DNA from: Gautieria morchelliformis | Taxonomy: Eukaryota > Basidiomycota > Agaricomycetes > Gomphales > Gomphaceae | Length of the DNA: 64,000 nt | Assembly (NCBI GenBank): GCA_015179125.1 | Contig: WHVA01000247.1 | Span: 1-64,000 of the forward strand | Direction: 5' to 3' | Shown here: in pieces, positions 9,180-19,520 of the stretch | How the letters are laid out: every line of letters begins with the position of its first letter | Position numbering within the stretch: position 1 is the stretch's first letter | Position numbers and translations under genes: made by a program | Notes under the pieces: model-generated | Told to the model about the DNA's origin: nothing | Databases searched by the model: none | Seen by the model: only the letters and a program-made list of their open reading frames with translations

Positions 9180-11160
9180 GAGAACATGATCGGATCAACG
9201 GTCAGGGGAACAGGGAACTAACTAGAAAATGGAATCAGGGGTGATGGGAAGTGCGAAGGGAAAGCCGAAGGAAAGCCGAGAATAACCCGAGGTTTCCAAA
9301 TGAGAGCCGAAGCTGAGGCTTCGGTCCGGATTTTGGAACGGATCATAACAGTACCTCCCCCTTATGGCCGAAACCATGAGGCCATAAGCAAGATCACCCA
9401 AGATCACCAGGTTGGGGAAGTCATGTAAGCTTTGTTTCACGTTCTGCTTCTTGTCTTCTCCCATCATCATCAAATTCATGGATCATGTCAGAAACACGTG
9501 AAATCTCCATCGACGAGGTCAACGCTGAGCTTTTGCAAGCTGAGCGCGAAGCTGAGGAGCGGATGAAGGCATTGCAGGAAAAACAACGGCTTGCGCAGGA
9601 GCGCAAGGAAGCTGCAGAGAAGAAGTGGCGGGAGGATGCCGAAAAAGCTGAGGCAGAATGGAAGGAGCAGGAGGCGCAGGCCGAAGCCGCATGGATAGCC
9701 AAAGAGGTATAAAAAGCCGAAGAGGCACAGAAGGCCGAGGAGGTTAGGAAGGCCGAAGAAGCGCGAGAGGCGGAGAAGCAGGCCTTGAAGGCGAAAGCCG
9801 ACGAGGCTCGGAAAGCGATGGGGCCGGAGTTCGAACATGAGCGACAGCGGCTTTTGGAATTACTTAAAGCTGAAACGATTCAACAAGCCAATGTGGACCA
9901 GAGCTACCACATCCCATCTGAACCATTTGTCGTTGATTTGGCAACCACACAGGCTCAGTGCCTGGTGGGGAAACATGTGACTGAACAGAAAGCGGCTAAG
10001 GCAAAACCGAAAGCCTCGGGGTCAAAGAAAAGGAAGATGACGTAGGAGTCAGACGAGGAGTCAGATGAAGAGGTGAGTCCTTGGGTCAGGTCAGGTCGGG
10101 TCGGTTTAACTTATGTTTTGTTTTCCAGTGCGAGCCTTGCGATGTGTGCAGGCATCACCAGACCCAATGTCTGCGTGGGAAGAAAACCGCCTGCCAGCAG
10201 TGCATGGACCAGAAACTCCAGTGCAGTTTCCTGGATGGGAAACAGAAACAGAAGGATGAGGATGTGACTGAGGGACCGGGGCTGAAGAAGGCCAAAACGT
10301 CTCCAGTCAAGCTGTTGGGAGCCACACCGATGGTAGACATCCGTGCAGGGCCGTCAGGAGCGGGGACAAAGGGTTTCAAACCCGATGGGTTTTCGGGAGC
10401 CGAGGTTTCCTGGATGGTGAAGGACCTGCTGTCTCGTCAAAACGAGCAGCTAGAGCGGAGCAACCACTTGCTCCGAGGAGTCTTGGACTTCGTGCAGCAG
10501 ATTGAGTGGCACAACTCCAGGCTGAACAAGCGGCTCCACCTGTGGGCCACAGCGGCCGAGAACATGTCCTTATGGACGGGGACAAGTTCAGATTGGGGCA
10601 GGTTCGATTTGGCTGGAGGTTCAGGTAAGGGTTCAGGTTCAGGTTCGGGGAGTGCAAAGAGGGAAAAGGGAGTGGAGAGAAAGGATAAGGGAAAAGAGAA
10701 AGAGAAAGAGGAAACAGAGGAAAAAGTGGAAGCGTGATTGGGTTCGGATTTGGAAGATGGGGATGAGGAAGGCAAGCGGAATGACGGGCAAAAGGGTGTG
10801 GATGAGGAGGATGCGACTTTGGAAGATAGCTAGACTACTGTTTTCGGTTTTCTATCCTAATATGAATCTTTTTTCTTGGTGATTCTTGTTTCAGAATCGG
10901 GATCTGGAACGGAAGTGATATGAGCAGACAGAGAGAAGGGAAAAGACCAAGAACTACAAGTGTAACTATTCGGCAAAACAGCTGAGATAAACATAGCAAC
11001 AGAGTGTTTTGTCTAACTAAGAAAGTGACCATCAAATGAGTGAAAGGAAACGGGGAGCCAAAGCTAGGGTTCAAGGAACCCATAGTCCAGGCTTGGCAGG
11101 GTAGGCTGAGTGAAAGTCAGTCACAATCTCTGTCATAAAATATCAGTAAGCCCATCACTG
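9180..11160 (+). mobile_element. Nested gag-only LTR-element fragment with Cys-rich coiled-coil protein
   Basis: Inserted inside the integrase core of the gypsy element. It carries a long, highly charged coiled-coil frame (about 9485-10045, Glu/Ala/Lys/Arg heptads such as EAEERMKALQEKQRLAQERK), then an intron-like stretch with GTGAGT at about 10074 and TTTTCCAG before 10130, then a cysteine cluster CEPCDVC..CLRG..CQQC, a Leu-rich helix and a Gly-Ser then Lys-Glu-rich tail ending near 10737. A similar combination of a coiled coil and a Zn2Cys6-like cluster occurs in Gag-like proteins of basidiomycete gypsy elements; that is recollection. No pol domains and no clear LTR pair were found. Broken. 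Exact ends are uncertain. Confidence 0.65.
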
Positions 11161-12262
11161 CCATTACAACATGTCCAACCGCCGCATATATGCTATTCCA
11201 CGCTACCCACACACCTCCAAATCAAATGACTATGACTACCTGATGGTAGTCATCGACCGACTAACATCGCACGTCCACCTCGTCCCAACAATGACGAGCG
11301 TGTCAGCCAAGGGAGTAAGTAGCCTGGCCGTTTCTAAAAGAAGTCATCCAACTCCATGGAGTCCCAGACTCCATCGTCTTGGATAGAGACTCAAAGTTCA
11401 CGTCTATCTTCTGGTGTGAACTACAGCGACTCATGGGGACTAAGCTCCTCATGTCGACTGCCTTCCATCCCCAAACGGATGGAGCGACCGAGTGCGCCAA
11501 CCGCTCAATCGGACAGATATTGCGCACTGTAGTCAGGGACAACCAGAAAGACTGGGCATTGAAATGCCCAATGGTCAAGGTCACCCTCAACAGTAATGTC
11601 TGCACAACCACAGGGTTCACACCCTTTGAGCTGAACCACGGCTATATGCTGCGGATTGACCTGCCCATAGCCATGGACACCCCATTTCAAGGGGTAGCCC
11701 AATTCACACATCAGGCCAGATGGAACCTGATGGCAGTGCATGATGCAATAATCGAGCATCGGGTGACGCAAACGTTTCACACGAACAAGAAACATACAGT
11801 GAGCAATGTGTATGCGGCCGACAACCGCGTTTACCTGTCAACCCAGAACCTGACTCTGCCGAAAGGAAGAGCCAGAAAACTCATTCCGCAGCATATTGGA
11901 CCATACCGCGTCATCAAGGCGCATAATGAAGCCTCAATGGTGACCCTCGAACTCCCCGACAAGCTGAAAAGCCGTCGTATATTGCCGGTCTTCCATTCAG
12001 GCCTCCTACGACGATACAAGGCTAACAGCGACGAACTATTTCCTCATCAGGAGGCCAAGTAATTCTATGACTTTGGATCAAACAACGACGAGGAGTGGCT
12101 CGTCGATGAGATTATCACACATGATGGATAAACTCAACGGACCTGGAGTTCTAGGTCCGCTGGACCCTAGGCGACGTAACATGGGAGCCCATGTCGTCAT
12201 GCAAGGATCTCAAAGCTCTAGATCACTATCTAGAGCTCCGGGGGGTGGGCAAGCCACGTGAC
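11161..12262 (+). pseudogene. gypsy remnant: integrase core, C-terminal domain and chromodomain-like tail
   Basis: Continues the integrase of the same gypsy element beyond the nested insertion. Visible pieces: YDYLMVVIDRLTSHVHLVPT, LDRDSKFTSIFW, STAFHPQTDGATECANRSI (with the core's glutamate region), the GPYRV / LPDKL..RRILPVFHSGLLRRY C-terminal module, then EEWLVDEI and a KDLKALDHYLELRGV-like stretch that corresponds to a chromodomain. This places the element among chromoviruses. Broken. Confidence 0.85.
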
Positions 12263-12270
12263 CTCCCCAG

Positions 12271-12735
12271 GTGCCACTAGACGTGTCAGTCACGTGCACA
12301 CCACGTGATGTGCCAGCTACGGCGCGGTTAAATGTTCACCTCGGATCTTTCCGAGGCACATTGCTTCTTGGAAGCAACCACCACCATCATCTGCTCACGA
12401 AGATGATGCCATCCAAGGATGGAATGGACGTTGATCCATTGACGTCCGAGCCACGCTCAACAGCCCCAAAGCAAGGGGCCGCTGACATCCTACGAGCTCC
12501 AGTGGATCAGGAAAACTGGATGATCGTAGGATGGGAAGACACATTGACAATCGTCCACCCGGACAACTGCAACACCTGCGCGGCTTACGCCATGCACTTA
12601 CAGGCCACAACGGGCACCTGTTTTGGAACCCTTCAAGACTTTGGTGTTATTGCTAACGCCTCTGTCTATCAGAACGTGTCATTTACACGACTAGTAGAAT
12701 ACCAGTTCAATGCAGCAGCACAGCTCCGGAAATAA
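12271..12735 (+). pseudogene. First part of an extra ORF downstream of the gypsy integrase
   Basis: An open frame following the chromodomain-like tail on the same strand. The second half (from about 12400, MPSKDGMDVDPLTSEP onwards) looks protein-like, with WMIVGWEDTLTIVHPDNC and a CNTC pair. It ends against a non-coding insert. It is not a standard gypsy domain; function unknown. It belongs with the frames at 14115-15645 and 16564-16842 by strand, order and position before the 3' LTR. Confidence 0.5.
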
Positions 12736-14114
12736 TTTAATATTTGTACCTTGGTTGCAATCTGTGTAATAACTAGTCCAAGTTATTACAGCTAGAAGGC
12801 AATGTGTTTCTTAGCTGCACTGAACAATAAACTAAAAGAGTGTGTAGGTTCAAGGACACTATCGGGGTCCAAGAGTATTCCTTTTAATAAAGAGGGAATA
12901 GGCTCCCCAGGAGAGTTTGTAAGTGGATTGGGTCAACCAACGTCAATGCACTGCAATAATGAGAGAGTAATGTGAAGTCGCTTTCGCGCACAACTTGACT
13001 TGACTTGTGAAAGTCACTGAACAGGAAAATCAACTGAACAGCTCATCTCAGGTATTGGAGTGCTAATTGACAAGAAAATCGATTGCCAACCTCACTCTGT
13101 AGAGTTTCACCCAGCGTGTTAGGCTAAGTGGCTAAGCAGTAAAGCAACTACTTAACTAAGAATAGTTACTCTAAGCAAGAGTAGTATTCTAGTTCGGGTT
13201 AGGAACTTAGATAAGATGTGCAAGTCACACAAGCTGTGTAGGATAGAAGATGGGTAGATTGATTGCTCAAAGGGCAGGCAAAGGGCCTCCTTTTATATTG
13301 TAATGTACAAGAGCTTAGTAAGCAGGTAGAACCTTCTATCTATTAATGGAATGGGGGAAGAAGCTTGTGGAAGATGGAAGAAAGGGTTGGAAGAAACTGG
13401 CTGTTTCCTGGGGACTCTACCATGCTTCCTACCAATCAGAGCTTGATTTGTCAGGAATGACTCACTGAAAGGGGTCATGTACCATAGCACAGCTTGGCTG
13501 AGTCATGTACTCCTGACTCACCAAGGTGTGCCTGGATTGGTTGAGTCATTGAGGCTGTATCTCCAGATAACACTCAGAAGCTGAGTAAGCAGTTCTGAGC
13601 CAATTAGGGCTCTGTAGCCATAATTACTAAGAGCACTGCTTAGCACAGCTGAGCATAGCCTGGTACAGCCTAGTTGTCATGACTGACCATAATCCCCATT
13701 GTTTGGTGAAGCCAAACAGGCTGCACAGTTGCTATGGCTGCATATAGCAACTGTTTGGGACTCAGCTGGAAATACTGAGAGAGCCATCCTGCCGGACTTG
13801 TGGGTGCTTGGGTGACCACAAGTCCGAAAATGCGGCCACCGCCGAGGTGCCCGGCGGAGTTTGAAATAGAGCGCCTGGGACAGAGTTGTGGGAGGATCCA
13901 CAACTCTGTAATGACAGAAAAATGGTAGTTTGAGCCATGGAGACTTTGGAAAAATAAGGAAAAATATAAGATAACTAGAGGAATGTTTGAAAAGCCTTTC
14001 CCCAGTTATATTAACAGCATACAGATACTGTTAATTCTTCAAATGTGTTTTTACATGTTGTCAAGGCAAAAAGAAAAGACTAGAGCTGGTTGAGCAGCCT
14101 TCCTTGGCTGGTTG
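12736..14114. mobile_element. Hairpin-rich non-coding insert (solo LTR or non-autonomous element?)
   Basis: About 1.4 kb without protein-like frames, lying between two parts of the extra gypsy ORF. It is rich in CAGCTGAGTCA-like words and contains a cluster of short hairpins at 13701-13909. Both coding flanks resume recognisably charged protein sequence, so the segment appears inserted. No convincing terminal repeat or target duplication was found, so its class is open. Ends are approximate. Confidence 0.5.
13701..13909. repeat. Array of six consecutive hairpins
   Basis: Perfect short inverted repeats in series: 13701-13717 (GTTTGG/CCAAAC), 13725-13754 (ACAGTTGCTAT/ATAGCAACTGT, 11-bp stem), 13761-13779 (CTCAG/CTGAG, weak), 13793-13826 (CGGACTTGTGG/CCACAAGTCCG, 11 bp), 13839-13857 (CCGCCG/CGGCGG) and 13880-13909 (ACAGAGTTGTGG/CCACAACTCTGT, 12 bp). 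They occupy most of 210 bp. Confidence 0.8.
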
Positions 14115-15645
14115 AACAGCCGTTCCCCTACAGCACCCGCAAGGAGAAGCTGAAGGATGAGGACGTCAGCGACACCATCGACGCGGCCTGGGGATGGTTC
14201 CCAAGGGCCATCGCGCGTGACGCGTGAGTGGAGCCCTTTCAGGATGTCCATGACCTCAAAAAAGAGGTCAAGGACCTAGAATGCACGGTCGAAAACCGCG
14301 ACAACGTGCTTGAAAACCACGACAATGTGCTCGAAACCGAGCACACCAAGGTAAAAGAGCTGGAGGAGCAGCTGAAGGTGCTCCAGCTCACACACACAGC
14401 CTCGAAAAGGCTGCACCATGACCTGGCCACAGACTCAGTGGCCGGCCCATCATCACCTCACACGACAGCACCCTTGCCAGCACATGCAGCCTCGGAACTG
14501 GCTTCCCGAATATCTGCCCCCACCCCAACGTCAACAGAGGGACAGACTGCACCGTCCAACGCGGCGTACGACATCCTGGATGGATGGGAGTCCAACTCCT
14601 CCATCTGGAAGATGTATGATCCGGACAGGGCTCAGCATATAGCTGAGCAACCAAAAAAGAAGCACAAGAAATTGTGTGGCACCCCCAACACGTACAATGG
14701 CCTAGCCATTGTGAGGGAGAGCACGATCAGCGCCTACCTAGCGGTGTCGCCGTCACACACCATCAACGACTCTGCCCTACAACGGCAGGTGGCGTTGGTC
14801 GAGGCCCAGTACATCAGGCCTCACATGGACCTGCCGCCACCGGCGGGGACAGTTCACCCTCCCTACCCGGGGGAAGGGGAGATCATACCCCTCGGAGACC
14901 CGCTGATCTCCGAGATGAGCTTCCTACCACGCCCAGTAGGAAAGGCACCGCAGTGGCGTACACAGTGGTACGACATCTGCCCGCTCGACGACACATGTTT
15001 CGTCGAGCTCTGACTGTGCGTGAAGGACACGCCGCAGTACCTGTGCACACGTGAAATGATCAGCATGTTCAAGCGCATCGAGCGCAAGCAATGCGCTTGC
15101 AATCCCCAACGGGATTGTTTCATGATAGCGAGCAGTACCCCACTCGACATCGCAGCCATCCTGAAGGGTTGGATACACAACCCCGAAGGAATTCCATCCG
15201 CCATCCACGACAACGCAGATGGAAGCCTTAACCTCGCAGACATGGATGTCTGGATGTGGTTGAAGGCCCTCACACCACATGTCAAAGGGGTCGTGTCACC
15301 CCTCAAGTCAAGACTCTTCGACTTGTTCGGCTCAACCAACCAATGGTCAATCTTCATCGATGCCAGGGAATGCCTGATGCCACAGAGCACCAGCCTGTGG
15401 CTGTCCATCATGGGCCCATATCCCATGAGAGGCCAGGCTGTCCCAGACATCCCGCTCGCCAAGATCACGCGGTGGCTAGCCCACTGTGCCAGCATCACCC
15501 ACAAGCGAGTGGCTCGCATTGAACATTATGTTCAATGCAGTCTCACCGGCACGGCATTCAGAATCAGTGCCGCCGCCCGAGAGGGTCAGCAAAAGATCCT
15601 CGAGACCAGCCATGTGAGAGTCGTGGTGCCACTGCCACTCACTTA
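14115..15645 (+). pseudogene. Middle part of the extra gypsy ORF (coiled coil plus unknown domain)
   Basis: Starts with a charged segment (KEKLKDEDVSD), then a coiled coil from about 14228 (heptads with VENRDNVLENHDNVLE), a Pro/Ala/Thr linker, a KKKHKK basic patch, and a Trp/Pro-rich globular-looking region (WSIFIDARECLMP, IARITRWLAHCAS-like). No known domain recognised. Interrupted on the left by the hairpin-rich insert and on the right by the TRIM. Broken. The rest of the frame follows at 16564. Confidence 0.5.
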
Positions 15646-16563
15646 CACTCTGTTAGAATAAGAGAGACGTGAGTAAGAACGATGCAAGAGTGTATATGGG
15701 GTGTTTGTCCTGTGAGCTCGTTGGGGCAAACGGATAGTTACATACATGAAAAGTAAAGACTTATAACTGTTCTCAGAACAAAAGGAAAATAGAACAATAG
15801 GAAAAGCGAGAACAAAAGGGTTTGACAATGATACACGCAAGCCTTGGATTAGATAAGCAAAACGAACGCATAACCAGCTTGTCATAATTCCAACACTCCT
15901 CCGCAAGCTGTGAAGCGTTCCATGGCGATAATTTTGGAGAGAGGAAGGCGTTGCTTCTCCAAGAAGGTTCTGGCACCTTTGGAGTTGGGTCCAGCGGTTG
16001 GCATGATCAGATAAGAAATAAAGGGGGGGGGGTTGATTCCAGTGTGCCTCAGCAGTGACCATGAGTTTGCGATAATATCCGGTGTACTATCCAAGTAGGT
16101 CCAGTGTGCCGCGGAAGTGACTGTGAGTCCACAGACTAGGGGATGATTTCCGGTGTACTTTCCGAGTAGGGACCGTGACAAAATTCCAGTGTGCCGCAGC
16201 AGTGACTGTGAGCTCACAAGCTATTCCGGTGTGTCCAAGACAGAGGCCGTGAGAGGGTACCAATTTATGTCTGGTGACAGTTGCGGTGATCCAGCAACGG
16301 GAGATCCGTTTGTGTTAGAATAAGAGAGACGCAAGTAAGAACGATGCAAGAGTGTATATGGGGTGTTTGTCCTGTGAGCTCGTTGGGGCAAACGGATAGT
16401 TACATACATGAAAAGTAAAAGACTTATAACTGTTCTCAGAACAAAAGGAAAATAGAACAATAGGAAAAGCGAGAACAAAAGGGTTTGACAATGATACATG
16501 CAAGCCTTGGATTAGATAAGCGGAACGAACGCATAACCAGCTTGTCATAATTCCAACACACTC
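15646..16563 (-). mobile_element. TRIM: miniature copia-like LTR element with target-site duplication
   Basis: LTRs 15651-15895 (245 bp) and 16313-16558 (246 bp) begin TGTTAGAATAAG and end AATTCCAACA on the plus strand. A 5-bp duplication CACTC flanks it (15646-15650, 16559-16563). Read on the minus strand, a purine-rich GCGGAGGAG precedes the 3' LTR and a TTGGTACC-type motif resembling copia primer sites lies past the 5' LTR, so the element is minus-strand and copia-derived. The 417-bp interior has no pol domain but contains three imperfect repeats built on TTCCAGTGTGCC..AGCAGTGAC and CCGGTGTACTxTCC. The LTRs differ by five transitions and one single-base length change, so the insertion is fairly recent. 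It is a deletion derivative that would need proteins from elsewhere to move. Confidence 0.9.
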
Positions 16564-16842
16564 AGCTCGACCAGGAGCTTGCGAGCATCCGGCCGCCCAT
16601 GCAGGCCGATGACCTGGCCATCGAGGCCATACTCTGCGAGGACACCAGCCTCGACAACCAGGCGGAAGCCCCCACCGTTGGTGAGGTAGAGCCACCACAC
16701 CCAAACACCCCCGCAGATGCGGAGGTGCCCCCTGCGGAGTCACATGCTCTGCCGGCCCCTTACGATGCCGACGTCATCATATCAGAATCATTAGAGGACT
16801 CCATCATGGAGGACCTCTATAACTCTTCAAGTTGTCTATAGA
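16564..16842 (+). pseudogene. Last part of the extra gypsy ORF
   Basis: Acidic, Pro/Glu-rich C-terminus (ILCEDTSLDNQAEAPTVGE, SESLEDSIMEDLY) immediately followed by a GAGGGGGAGGG polypurine tract and the start of an LTR. This position, directly before polypurine tract and LTR, shows that the extra ORF is the 3'-most gene of the gypsy element. Confidence 0.55.
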
Positions 16843-16851
16843 GGGGGAGGG

Positions 16852-17130
16852 TGTAAATAACCTATGTACATAGTTATTACCTAATCCCAGTGGGCCCCTT
16901 AGGGACCCACTGTACAGTTCATGCGTGGAAACCGGCCAGCGGTTCCCATCGCATCTTACCTTACACTGTCACTATGTAGCATTCAGAATACCACTCATTG
17001 GTCAAGTTCTGTTGTGCTCTTGTGACACAAGGCTCTAAGATCAACATCTTTACAGTGAGCCAGTTGTGTCCAAGAACTACCGAAACAGACGAATCAAGGG
17101 GGGTGACATAAAAGTCTATGGAATGGGTTT
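16852..17130 (+). repeat. gypsy 3' LTR (partial, right end uncertain)
   Basis: Begins TGTAAATAACCTATG directly after the polypurine tract. It contains an inverted pair GTAAATAACCTATGTAC/GTACATAGTTATTAC-like and a GTGGGCCCCTTAGGGACCCAC-like hairpin near 16890-16912. No second copy was found in the window. The sequence to the right belongs to a minus-strand gypsy fragment, so the end is a guess. Confidence 0.5.
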
Positions 17131-18058
17131 GACCATCAGGGAAATGGATAGGTAGCTATACAGCTTCAGTAATTACCAAATTTGTACCACCATCGAATAA
17201 AGGGAGCGGGATTGGGTCTACAGATCGGGTTTTGAGACTATTTCTACTTACAAAAACAGATTCGATAAAACAATGAGTAGAACCGGAATCTACTAAAGCT
17301 TTAAACTTTTGGTTGGGGACAAGAGACGAGGATAAACTAACTACAAGAGAATTTGGAGAACAGAGAGCAGAAGCATTGATTCTTACCTCCCCTAATGCAC
17401 AAGCCAAGTCAATGCAACCCTCGGTATGCGCAGAGGCCAGAGGGCCACTGACTATTTTTTTGCACCTGAAGCCGAGCTATCGGCTTTGTCGTTGGACATC
17501 TTCCCATCGAAAGGCATGGCTGCCCGGGTCGATGTGGCTTTCGCACATTCTTTTGCACGGTGGCCACTCTGCGTACATACTAAGCAGAGGTTGTTATCCA
17601 TGCAGTGTTGGCGTTCCGCAGGTGTGAGTTTGCTGCTTGCCAAGTCTGTCCAGTTCAGGTTTTTTCTGACCCTCGGACGGATTATTCCCTTTCAGCTTAT
17701 CCTTGCCTTTGCCTTGGTTGTTACTGGCATTAGCATTGGAGTTGCCTGAACCTTGACCTTGTCGTTGGTTGTTGTTCTGGGAGCCTCGGTTTTGGTTGGC
17801 CGACCTGTCATTCCTGGCCTCAGGCTTGGGAGCGGAATGAGTCTCACGAGAGAGTTCATGGCAACATTCCCAATACCTCTGGTCAATTTTCTGAACAAGG
17901 TCTTGGAGGTCGTCAAGGGTTTGGGGTTTGTCAAAGTGCACCATCTCGTCTTTGATTCGCTTCGGCAAAGCCAAATAGGCTTGGCGATGCAAAGCCAAAT
18001 TGTTATACTGGAAGGAGTTGGGTGCTGGCACATGCCGGCACCAGCGTCCAGCTGAGCA
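17131..18058 (-). pseudogene. Second gypsy element (minus strand): Gag C-terminal half, zinc knuckle, protease
   Basis: Reading from right to left: Gag helical region (LHRQAYLALPKRIKDEM, LDDLQDLVQKIDQRYWE), an Asn/Gln/Gly-rich linker, zinc knuckle CLVCTQSGHRAKEC, then retropepsin FKALVDSGSTHCFIES. Typical chromoviral order. It ends on the left against the LTR of the plus-strand gypsy, so pol is missing. The Gag N-terminal half of what is probably the same element lies at 20830-21362, separated by foreign sequence. Broken. Confidence 0.8.
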
Positions 18059-18407
18059 GAGCCGGGAGCACCTCCCTACTCTTCATTCCTTTTTCTTCCC
18101 CCACCACGTTCACTCAAGCTCCGTAGTCACTCACTTTCAAACATCATAGTACATGCCCCCCTTTTCTATACACCCACCAGAGTCAAACAATGACCCATGA
18201 GCACCTGGGTCTGAATATCACCCCCCCCCCCCCACCACCATCACAAACGTGCCACAACCAGCGCAGCGAGCAAGACACATGTCAAGATTGGTTTTTAGGC
18301 ATTAATATCGTGTATTAGTGAACACAGCGAATGCCCGAATAACTTGTGCGAATAAGTATGCCGTTCGGCAAATAGGTGAACCAACAAATGTTCACAAGGT
18401 AAGAGGG
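18059..18407. other. Non-coding spacer with poly-C run
   Basis: No gene seen. Contains a 14-base C run at about 18221-18234 and, from about 18290, short words (GCGAATGCCCGAATAAC, CCGTTCGGCAAATAGG) that resemble the A units of the complex repeat, so the repeat copy may begin here rather than at 18408. Confidence 0.45.
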
Positions 18408-19520
18408 TTGCCCGAGCAGAGCTCGCCCTATCTACAGTCGTAGCGAAATAGCCCGTGGCACTTGACGATGTAACATACAAGGTGGCATGGAAGGACTGTC
18501 TAAGTAGCAACAATCCCTTCGCCGACAGCACAGAAAATAGTTCGAAGGCTAAGGTAACGAAGATGGAGTATGAGAACTCACCAGTGATGCCTAAGTCCTC
18601 TTCTGGTCGAAGATAGAAATCTCCAGGAGGAGGCTCAAGACGATGACCACAGCGAGGTCAAGTTTGCACAAGATGGACAACGTATGATAATTGAACTGGG
18701 GAATATACATGCGAATGCAAACTACTTATATCAAATGCTCGTAAGGTATCAGCGAATAGGAAAGAGGCCGTCACGAGTCAGGGTTGGATAGGGGTGTGCA
18801 GTCGTGATACAACATAGATGAAATAAACATACAATAGAGTGAGAGAAGAGGGAGAACATGAAACAATGGAGAGTAAAGGTGGCGAAGGCACCTATGTACA
18901 AAATCATGTCTTGGGGCCCGCATATACACCGCCCTGCATGGGTTCTTCATCTACTGGGTTGATCCCACACGACCTACGGGTAGGATGTCCCGTGAACGCA
19001 CCCTGCTCATATGAACACCAAAAGGGGGTTGGATCGAGAAGCTGATGGAGCTACTGACAAGCCATCATGCCGGGTAGGGATGTCGATCGTGTTTTTGATG
19101 GTGTGCCTGCTGGCAAATGATGCGAGCAGCGAATGGCTGTTCGGCGAAATGCGAGGAAGGGCGAACGGAGACGAAATAGGGGAGGAGTGGTCGAGGTGGA
19201 GGGTGAAGCTGAGCGAACACGGGGGAGGAGTGGCGAAAGGGGAAATGGGGATAACAAGGTGCAGGAAATACACAAGTCATGACAATCTGATCATGGGAAC
19301 ACCATCGAAAGAGGGTTGAGCGGAGGAGGTGATAGGCCCAGCAATGACTACCAAGTCGGTCCAAAGACGTTGATCGTGCTTTGACGGCATGGCTATGGTA
19401 AATGGTGCGAACAGCGAAGATCGGTCGCCGAACACAGCAAGGGTGATCAGAACGAACGTGGAGGTGGAGTGGGGAATGGGAGAACAGAGCATCTGAGTAT
19501 CAGAAATAAATGTGTCATGA
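18408..19520 (+). repeat. Dispersed complex repeat, left copy (B unit plus two A units)
   Basis: Aligns by eye with 26511-27900 in the same orientation. B unit 18408-19010 has shared landmarks GCTCGCCCTATCTACAGTCG, AAGACGATG.TCACAG and GGTTGATCCCACACGA. It is followed by two A units (about 19011-19285 and 19290-19520), each centred on GATGCGAG-like AGCGAATGGCxGTT words and ending near GTCATGAC. No protein-coding potential is evident in either strand beyond low-complexity frames. Confidence 0.75.

Larger units (their letters stand above)
6113..16851 (+). mobile_element. Decayed Ty3/gypsy chromovirus with three nested insertions
   Basis: Plus-strand gypsy element, broken at several places besides the insertions. 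Parts in order: Gag tail and retropepsin-like region (6134-6694), reverse transcriptase (about 7094-7969), RNase H (about 8020-8430), integrase zinc-binding domain (about 8930-9170), integrase core (about 11190-11900), chromodomain-like tail (about 12085-12260), then an extra ORF region (12271-12735, 14115-15645, 16564-16842), a purine tract GAGGGGGAGGG, and an LTR start at about 16852. Nested in it are a gag-only element (about 9180-11160), a hairpin-rich non-coding insert (about 12736-14114) and a TRIM (15651-16558). No 5' LTR was found. The insertions are younger than the host element, which looks old. Confidence 0.85.

Noticed and set aside
18408-19520. Protein-coding gene inside the complex repeat
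   Set aside because: Minus-strand frames differ between the two copies of the repeat and show no conserved protein, so the repeat is treated as non-coding.
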